From an uncultured Marivita sp. (lineage in GTDB: Bacteria; Pseudomonadota; Alphaproteobacteria; Rhodobacterales; Rhodobacteraceae), in contig NZ_CANKYW010000013.1 in NCBI RefSeq assembly GCF_947488135.1, positions 1-43,621 on the forward strand: 43,621 nucleotides of DNA. Direction: 5' to 3'. Positions within the stretch are counted from its first letter, which is position 1. Each line of letters opens with the position of its first letter. A program made the translations under genes and the position numbers. The notes under the pieces are model-generated. The model saw nothing but the letters and a program-made list of their open reading frames with translations, searched no databases and was not told the origin of the DNA. Shown one piece after another: positions 37,905 to 43,621 of the stretch.

Positions 37905-40654
37905 AGTCCGGCAGCTTTGGCGGCGTCAACAAGCCGGTCTTTTGCCTCTTCTGCTGTCGCCGTCACATGATATTCCCATGCTGTGTCGCACGGCTCGCCA
38001 GCGTCCTCCGCTGATTTGAGCGCAGCGCAAAGATCATCCAGCCGGAAATTCGATGCCGCTCCCTTGAGCTTGTGGGCAAGTTTTCCACGATCTGGCGGGG
38101 CAGCATCGCGCAGGTCTCTCAAACTCTGGGGGAGATCTGCCAGAAATTCGGAAATAATCTGCCCCGTGATCTCCGACCCAAGATCAGCCACGTCCGCGCG
38201 CACCGTCTCTAGAACGGGGTCTGTTTCGATATGCGGGACGGCAGTATCATTTTGCGCGCCCAGAACCTCGGCAAGCGCACGGGGCGAAATCGGCTTGGTC
38301 AATACCCGCGCCACACCGAGGCGGGCCTGTTCCGCTGGCGTATCGTCGATCAAATGTGCAGTCAGGGCGATCACTTCGGGAGGATCGTCAAATACGGCGA
38401 TCTGTGCCGCAACCTCTTCGCCGCGCATATCGGGCAAATCGAGGTCCAGCAGCACAAGATCAAAAGCCGTGCTTCTGACCATATCAAGACCGGCGTGACC
38501 TGTACCCGCCTCCTCGACTGCACAGCCCAACCGCTCAAGATATCCTCGCGCGACCATGCGATTGACGGCGTGATCGTCAATAACAAGAACTGACTTTGCA
38601 GCGCCCGACATCGCATTTCGGCTTTCGTCCTGCGTGGCCAGATCTGCATCCCCCGGCAATAGCGGGACGGTCAGAATAAAACGACTGCCGATGCCCGGCT
38701 GGCTTTCCACGCTCAACGCACCGCGAATCGCTTCGGTCAAACTCCGCGATATCGCAAGCCCAAGCCCCAATCCCTCGATCCCGGCCCGTTTGGCAGCATC
38801 CGCGCGTGTGTAAGCATCAAAGGCATGCGTGATAGCCTCACGCGTCATACCGACGCCGGTATCGCTGACGGTAAAGCTCAGGACGGGCAGGCCTGACTGT
38901 GCGTCCTCAGCATGATCCACGACCAACGCCACCCTGCCCTGCTTGGTGTATTTCACCGCGTTGGAGACAAGATTGGTGACAATCTGGCGGATCTTCACGA
39001 CGTCCCCGAACAACGCCGGGGGCGCGCTTTGCGAAAGGTCGATATCCGCCTCCAGTCTTTTTTGCGCCGCCAGCGACTGTAAGTGGTGCCCCATCTGCCC
39101 CACGAGGTCGCGCAGCATGAAGTGAACCGGATTCATTCGATCCCCTGTGTCCACGGTGCTGGAAAATGTCAGAATGTCATTTGTAATCTCGCGCAGGTCT
39201 TGCGCCGATTGCAGTGCAGCGTGCAGACGCGCCTGGCCCTCCGCGTCCTTCGTGTCTGCTTGCAACAAGTCCAGCATCCCGATGACACCGTTCAAAGGCG
39301 TGCGGATTTCATGGCTCATCCGGGCCAGAAATTCAGTTTTGCTGCGGTTGGCCGCCTCGGCCTCGGCGCGTGCTGCGTCCGAGGCCTGCATCTCAGCCAC
39401 CACATCGCCGGTCCGGGCGATCACTGCGTCTTCAAGGCTATCGCGCAGTCGGTCTGCATCACGCGCCCGTCGGCGCAGGATATTGAGTGCTTTTTCCATC
39501 CGCCCGATTTCATCCTGACCACTTATGGCAACCGGAGCGCCATAGTCCCCGCCAGCGACGGACACGATCCTCTGAGAGATCGTGGCAAGCCGCGTGATCA
39601 ACTGCCGACGGGCATAGACCCAGAGAGCCGTGCCTGCGGCGACAGCGGCGACAACCATCCCAAGCAGGGTGATCAGAATGACCGAAGCACGCCGCTCGGC
39701 AACAGCGATCTGTTCCAACCCCCTCATCTGGACAACGTCGCGCGCGTCACGTGCACGGGCCGAGAGGTCAGCCAGTGTATCTTGTAAAAGCTGATCACTC
39801 CTTTCGAGGTTGTCTTCGAGCGCAAGGCGCTGACTTTGCTGGTTCAGCAATCCGCCGCCGCCAAGCGCCAAGACGTCAAGCCGGTCCATTAGCAAGCGCG
39901 CGTCAGCCATGCCGCTTTGCGACGGTAGATAGATCAGGCGGCGCGACATGACGTTAAGGCGCTTTGACATTTCTGCGCGCGCAGTTTCGACCGCCGCTTG
40001 GGTCTCAAGACCGCGCACCTGCTGCACCTGCCGTTCATTTGAACTCAGCATCCGGCTTAACTCTGTCAAACGCTCGAAGGCAAAGAACGACCTATCGGCA
40101 AGGATATCGAGCGCCGGGCGCGGGTCTTCGCCTGGCGGTCTGTAAAGGCCCGCGATGCCCGCAGTGATCCGAAGCCGCGCCAAATCGGTTTCCGCTTCCA
40201 AAACAGATGCAAGCCGGGCGCCTGCCTGATCAATCGCCACGAGGCTATCGGCAAACCGCGCGCGCAGTTCCAGCCGTTCGCGCGCGTACGCCGTGATCCC
40301 GTCGACAATGGAAACGGCGCTCGCCGAACCGTCATCATTGCCATCGGACCCAGTCGCACCCTCGATATCATAGGTCGCTCTCTCAATCGTAAGAACCACA
40401 TTTCTCAGTGAAGCAGAGGCTTCTTCCACGCTTTCAAGCGTCGTTGCCTGACCAAGTGTCCGTTGCAGCGATGACACGACGTTCAGCGATGAATCTATCT
40501 GGCTGGCCAGTTCAATTGCAGGGAGGTTCGTTCGCACAAGCGTATCATAGGTGCTCACCAAATAGCGATTGACGGCGACGGCCACGATCCCCACGATAAC
40601 TGCCAATGCCGCCATGGCGGTCAGAACCTGTTTCAGCCGTCTGTCGAAACTCAT
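37877..40654 (-). CDS. torS: TorS-like hybrid sensor histidine kinase
   Basis: A 925-residue unorthodox kinase. An N-terminal membrane helix (about 10-30) and a long helical periplasmic sensor (about 30-320) precede a second helix (VILITLLGMVVAAVAAGTAL), a HAMP domain, the HisKA domain with His448 (FLARMSHEIRTPLNG), the ATPase, a receiver with Asp737 (LVLLDLDLPDM) and a C-terminal HPt with His861 (KLAHKLKGAA). This is the TorS layout, giving a four-step relay to TorR. Start MSF at 40654 was chosen over ATGs at 40663 and 40708; all lie against or inside torT. Confidence 0.92.
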   Translation of the reverse strand: MSFDRRLKQVLTAMAALAVIVGIVAVAVNRYLVSTYDTLVRTNLPAIELASQIDSSLNVVSSLQRTLGQATTLESVEEASASLRNVVLTIERATYDIEGATGSDGNDDGSASAVSIVDGITAYARERLELRARFADSLVAIDQAGARLASVLEAETDLARLRITAGIAGLYRPPGEDPRPALDILADRSFFAFERLTELSRMLSSNERQVQQVRGLETQAAVETARAEMSKRLNVMSRRLIYLPSQSGMADARLLMDRLDVLALGGGGLLNQQSQRLALEDNLERSDQLLQDTLADLSARARDARDVVQMRGLEQIAVAERRASVILITLLGMVVAAVAAGTALWVYARRQLITRLATISQRIVSVAGGDYGAPVAISGQDEIGRMEKALNILRRRARDADRLRDSLEDAVIARTGDVVAEMQASDAARAEAEAANRSKTEFLARMSHEIRTPLNGVIGMLDLLQADTKDAEGQARLHAALQSAQDLREITNDILTFSSTVDTGDRMNPVHFMLRDLVGQMGHHLQSLAAQKRLEADIDLSQSAPPALFGDVVKIRQIVTNLVSNAVKYTKQGRVALVVDHAEDAQSGLPVLSFTVSDTGVGMTREAITHAFDAYTRADAAKRAGIEGLGLGLAISRSLTEAIRGALSVESQPGIGSRFILTVPLLPGDADLATQDESRNAMSGAAKSVLVIDDHAVNRMVARGYLERLGCAVEEAGTGHAGLDMVRSTAFDLVLLDLDLPDMRGEEVAAQIAVFDDPPEVIALTAHLIDDTPAEQARLGVARVLTKPISPRALAEVLGAQNDTAVPHIETDPVLETVRADVADLGSEITGQIISEFLADLPQSLRDLRDAAPPDRGKLAHKLKGAASNFRLDDLCAALKSAEDAGEPCDTAWEYHVTATAEEAKDRLVDAAKAAGLHIEVGSTK

Positions 40655-41645
40655 GCGTTGCATACCCCAACAGTACGGAGCCGAGTTCCGTTGCACAATC
40701 ATCGCCATCGTTCTCTGCGCGGTGGGTCTTTCCGGCGATGCGCAAGCGGAGGAGAACCGCCATTTCTGCGTGCTCGTTCCTCATTTCAAGGATGACTACT
40801 GGCTCAGTGTCGGGTTCGGAATCGAACATGAAGCCGCGCGCCAGAAGGTGCACCTGAGTTTCTACGAGGCGGGCGGATACCGGGCGTTGGCCGAGCAGGT
40901 CGGCCAGCTTGACGACTGCGCACGCGCCGGGGTCGATGGCATCCTGATCGGTACTGTCACCTCTGATCATCCGGATATGACCACCGCCATTTCCCGCGCC
41001 TCGAACGCAGTGCCGGTTTTTGCACTGGTCAATGAACTACACGCAGACGGGCTGGCGGGCCAAATAGGCGTGGATTGGCGCAATATGGGTTACGAGGTCG
41101 GCGCATTCTTGTCGCGGAGGCACCCCAAGGCCGCAGAAGCAAAAACAGCCGTATTGCTGAATGGACCGGCAGAAGCAGGATGGACAGCGCCGCTGGAGGA
41201 TGGGCTCAGGCAAGCTCTCGCGAAAAGCTCGGTCGAGATCGTCGATGTGTTGCGGGCGGACACGGGGGTACGCGCACAGCTGGACCTCGTCGAGACCGCG
41301 TTGACCCGGCGTGCAGGCGTTGACTACCTGATCGGCAGCGCACCTGCGATAGAGGCGGCGCTTGGCATGACTGCGGCAGGCAACGCAATGGAACAGCCGC
41401 TGCTCGTCTCAACCTACGTCACGCCTTCGATCCTGCGCGGATTGAAAAGCGGGCGTGTCATCGCAGCCCCTTTCGACGATCCGGTACAACAGGGTGCTAT
41501 GGCGATTGAACATGCTGTTGCCGCGATAGACGATGGCACGTCATTCGATTGGGTTGGGCCACCGATACGCCTTGTAGAGGCCGGAGACGAAGACTTGAAT
41601 AAGATCACCTTTTCACCGGCCAACTTCTTCCCTTTGATCCAGTAA
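40653..41645 (+). CDS. torT: TorT-like periplasmic TMAO-sensing protein
   Basis: A 330-residue periplasmic-binding-protein-like component. A signal peptide (TIIAIVLCAVGLSGDAQA) precedes the mature EENRHFCVLVPHFKDDYWLS, the standard TorT start. Later NEL-HADGLAGQIGVDWRNMGYEVGAFLS is also typical. TorT binds TMAO and the TorS sensor domain. No Met, Val or Leu start codon exists between 40653 and the signal peptide core, so this start is favoured; it overlaps the torS start codon on the other strand. A gene break (hemD) follows 34 bases later. Confidence 0.9.
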   Translation: MRCIPQQYGAEFRCTIIAIVLCAVGLSGDAQAEENRHFCVLVPHFKDDYWLSVGFGIEHEAARQKVHLSFYEAGGYRALAEQVGQLDDCARAGVDGILIGTVTSDHPDMTTAISRASNAVPVFALVNELHADGLAGQIGVDWRNMGYEVGAFLSRRHPKAAEAKTAVLLNGPAEAGWTAPLEDGLRQALAKSSVEIVDVLRADTGVRAQLDLVETALTRRAGVDYLIGSAPAIEAALGMTAAGNAMEQPLLVSTYVTPSILRGLKSGRVIAAPFDDPVQQGAMAIEHAVAAIDDGTSFDWVGPPIRLVEAGDEDLNKITFSPANFFPLIQ

Positions 41646-41679
41646 GACACCTACACGTGGCGATCTGATAAAGCCCAAC

Positions 41680-42419
41680 ATGCACGTTCTGCTCACCCCC
41701 CCCCCTCCCTCCAAGCCGACCTCATGCGCCCGTCGCTGGAAAAAAAGGGCTACAAGGTTTCTCTTGAACCCGTTTCGGACGTGTCTTCGACGGACCCGAA
41801 TCACGATGCGCTGCGGGAGACTGACATATTCGTGGTAACGTCCGTTTACGCATCCCTCCATCTCATCAACGCGGGCATGATGGCAAAAACCACGCCGATC
41901 TACGCTGTGGGCCCGGGAACGGCAGCACCGCTCCGTAAAGCGGGTTTCAGCAAGGTGTTTCAAGCCGAAGGAGATGCAAAGAGCCTTCTCAGCCTTATCC
42001 TGAAGAACGTGACGCCCACGGATGGGACGATTTTCTACATCAGCGGGCAGGACATCACGGCGGACATTGCGCAATTATTGGTGGATCGGGGATATGACGC
42101 AAAGCGTGTCGTTGTTTACGAAGCCCGACCTTCTCGCGCGCTGTCAGCTCACACACAGGACCTGCTGCGCGGGTAGAAAATCGACTGTGTGATTTTTATG
42201 TCGTACCGCACCGCCGCTTGCTTCACCGCTTTGTACCAATCCGCAGGACTGACGAGCTGTCTCTGCTCTGCGACTGCTGCAAAACTTTCGGAAAAGGTGG
42301 CAAGCGGTCTTCAATCCAGTCACTGGCGACAGATCCTCGTGGCAAAAACCCTGTCGAATGATGGCATCGTCGATGTGCTTTGTTCGATGAAGTCAGAGCT
42401 CTGTCGCGCTGTCCGTTAA
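41680..42419 (+). pseudogene. hemD: hemD-like (uroporphyrinogen-III synthase) gene, frameshift plus amber stop
   Basis: MHVLLT at 41680 runs into a run of ten C (41696-41705). One extra C restores the frame to SLQADLMRPSLEKKGYKVSL and EPVSDVSSTDPNHDAL, TSVYASLHLIN, and YEARPSRALSAHTQDLLRG, the HemD pattern. An in-frame TAG at 42174 then interrupts; the same frame goes on KIDCVIFMSYRTAACFTALY and AGLTSCLCSATAAKLSEKV to TAA at 42417. Full length would be about 246 residues, normal for HemD, which makes uroporphyrinogen III for heme, siroheme and heme d1. Two lesions argue for decay over sequencing error, though the C-run could be a switch. Confidence 0.8.
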
Positions 42420-42897
42420 TCTGAAACGCAATAGGTTTGGCGGCAGTCTCTCGCTTGGTTGCGAGATGCGGCTTTCACCGAGCCGCCCCTTTTCGCGCGA
42501 TAGTGCGCGATTTCATCTGAGCAAGCAGTCGAGGTTGCCTGAGAATGCGTCAAGCGGCCCTGTTGGTTCAACCAACTGAAGAGGGGCTGGTCGAGTTGAC
42601 AGCCGCATCCGGCAGGACTTAACGGAGCGCTGCGGCCTGATGGCGTCATGCCGCCCTCCCCGATTTCCTTCCTGGTCCCGAACGCCCGGACTTGCCATGC
42701 AGGACCACGTGCCCAACAAGCCGGACGTGGCCAGCAGCATGCTCCCGAGACCGCCATTGAAATACCCTCCACAGACCGGCACGGCGAGGCAGAGCAAGAG
42801 ACGGTCAGTCAGCATGGCGCAAGCTCCTTCGCTGGTATGCGGCGTCATTGCGGCTTTCCCCCAACGGTCTGCGAATTGGTCTGCAAAGGAGTTATCC
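42420..42897. other. 480-base gap without a confirmed gene
   Basis: Open frames on both strands look like noise. One minus-strand stretch (MLTDRLLLCLAVPVCGGYFN, then GGLGSMLLATSGLLGTW) weakly recalls Pmp3/YqaE membrane peptides but lacks the conserved ending, so I do not call it. Confidence 0.4.
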
Positions 42898-43420
42898 ATG
42901 CCAAGACGATCCGCGACGGATATCGAACCTGGACTGCGCCGGCTTCTTAATGACCTGGCACCGGAAGAGCGCCTCGGCTGCTCGCGGCAGACCCTCCGGA
43001 CCTGCCTTGCAACGCTGGAAGAGGACAGCGAATTCTGGCGCCATGTCGGTCAGGGCTCCTTCCGCGGATCGCGACCGCGCCACCTGCCTCTGCGCGATAC
43101 GCTCCTGATCGAGGGCCCGAGACCGGGCCGCCTGCAAACAGGCGGACGACCCGTTCCACCGCGCGCTGGCGCAGATCTCCGGTAACCCGATGCGGATCGG
43201 CTTTCTGAACTACCTCTCGAGTGTGCGCCTCCGAGTCGTCTGGCTGCGGGAATGGGAACGCACTTACCGACGCATCGAAACGCTGGCGTTTCAAACCCTG
43301 CACAGCGATCAGCATGAACGCATCGTCGACGTGATCGAACAACGTGATGCGGAAGGTGCGCCCGTGTTCATGACAGAACACCTTGAACCCATAAAGGCGA
43401 ACATGTCAGAGAACCTCTGA
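42898..43420 (+). pseudogene. GntR/FCD-family regulator, decayed
   Basis: AAAGGAG precedes the ATG at 42898. The frame MPRRSATDIEPGLRRLLNDL continues LAPEERLGCSRQTLRTCLAT and EEDSEFWRHVGQGSFRGSRP, the GntR winged-helix pattern with part of the domain missing. After about 43100 the coding frame shifts by +1: ARDRAACKQADDPFHRALAQ, then ISGNPMRIGFLNYLSSVRLRV and HERIVDVIEQRDAEGAPVFM, an FCD effector domain, to TGA at 43418. A frameshift and internal deletion make it non-functional. Typical intact members are 220-260 residues. Confidence 0.75.
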
Positions 43421-43545
43421 GGCGATGCCTCGACGGCGGAGTATCAGAAAGACCCCTGGACCGCTTCAGCGTATTCGAGCTGTTCAGAGCACGACTGTTT
43501 TCGCTCCGTTGACGAAAACCCTGCTGTCGCGTAGCCCATAAGTCG

Positions 43546-43621
43546 GCTCTGCCTCACTTTGTGTGGCGCAACTATCCTGAAACTGGAAAATTCAGGAGGG
43601 ATAGTTGTGAGTTCGAAGAAG
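43546..43621 (+). mobile_element. Left end of a second ISL3-family element (cut by the window edge)
   Basis: GCTCTGCCTCACTTTGTGTG and the next 50 bases match the left end of the element at 21344 at roughly three positions in four, including TGTGGCG(G/C)AACTATCCTGAA and AGGAGGGATAG. Transposase coding opens with GTG at 43607 (MSSKK, compare MTSKH in the other copy). Both copies are preceded by TCG and have the same orientation. Confidence 0.8.

Noticed and set aside
42513-42899. Possible Pmp3/YqaE-like membrane protein
   Set aside because: Only a vague hydrophobic resemblance; the conserved C-terminal motif is missing and the rest of the frame is not protein-like.

Overview
The window looks like an accessory region of a high-GC alphaproteobacterium, most likely a marine Rhodobacteraceae (Roseobacter group) member. 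I infer this from gene content, not from a marker gene. It carries tripartite tricarboxylate and ugp-like ABC transporters, a TMAO reductase with TorS/TorT/TorR regulators, pseudoazurin, NsrR, norE/norF, and a hexameric tyrosine-coordinated heme protein of the kind known from Ruegeria/Silicibacter. No rRNA, tRNA, CRISPR array or replication origin is visible. Insertion-sequence remnants and four broken genes point to a plasmid or genomic island.

Layout. Positions 1-530 hold nothing recognisable. Positions 531-5284 (minus strand) are a general-stress block: PRC-barrel protein, YihY/BrkB membrane protein, DUF3618 protein, holin-X-like protein, an LEA-like protein, a 22-residue membrane peptide, a DUF2383-like four-helix protein and YciE. 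Two promoters here resemble the sigma-EcfG type. Positions 5286-12251 (minus) are a seven-gene unit joined entirely by 4-nt ATGA overlaps: a BcsA/NodC-like membrane glycosyltransferase, a family 2 glycosyltransferase, a GT4 glycosyltransferase, an acyl-CoA dehydrogenase-like protein, a PIG-L deacetylase, a NodS-like methyltransferase and another family 2 glycosyltransferase. This is the best candidate for an undescribed (lipo)glycan pathway. Positions 12421-16757 hold a Crp/Fnr regulator, MgtC, a DUF421 protein, an IS30 relic that truncates a C45-type hydrolase, a PHB-depolymerase-like esterase, a ribbon-helix-helix regulator with a repeat operator, and a small membrane protein. Positions 16866-21132 are a complete sugar or glycerol-phosphate-type ABC importer with its terminator.

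An ISL3 element lies at about 21344-22742, and the start of a second, diverged copy in the same orientation lies at the right edge (43546 onward). Between them are: a LacI regulator with paired operators and a TctCBA importer (22926-27079); a nitric-oxide/heme module (27507-30455) with a 51-residue membrane protein, DUF2478, group 3 truncated hemoglobin, NsrR, HTHP and norE/norF (norF frameshifted), sharing a GTATT-N3-AATAC palindrome; a Mo-cofactor and electron-transfer operon (moeA, DUF2478, moaA, pseudoazurin, carboxymuconolactone-decarboxylase-like); a TorA with a C-terminal cytochrome c domain; torR, torS and torT; a doubly broken hemD; and a broken GntR/FCD regulator.

How the genes may work together (inference): TorS/TorT/TorR sense TMAO or a related oxide and switch on torA through decamer boxes in the torA-torR gap. 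moeA and moaA supply molybdopterin, and pseudoazurin may replace the missing TorC as electron donor to the fused heme. The NsrR module deals with NO and heme/peroxide stress in the same low-oxygen setting.
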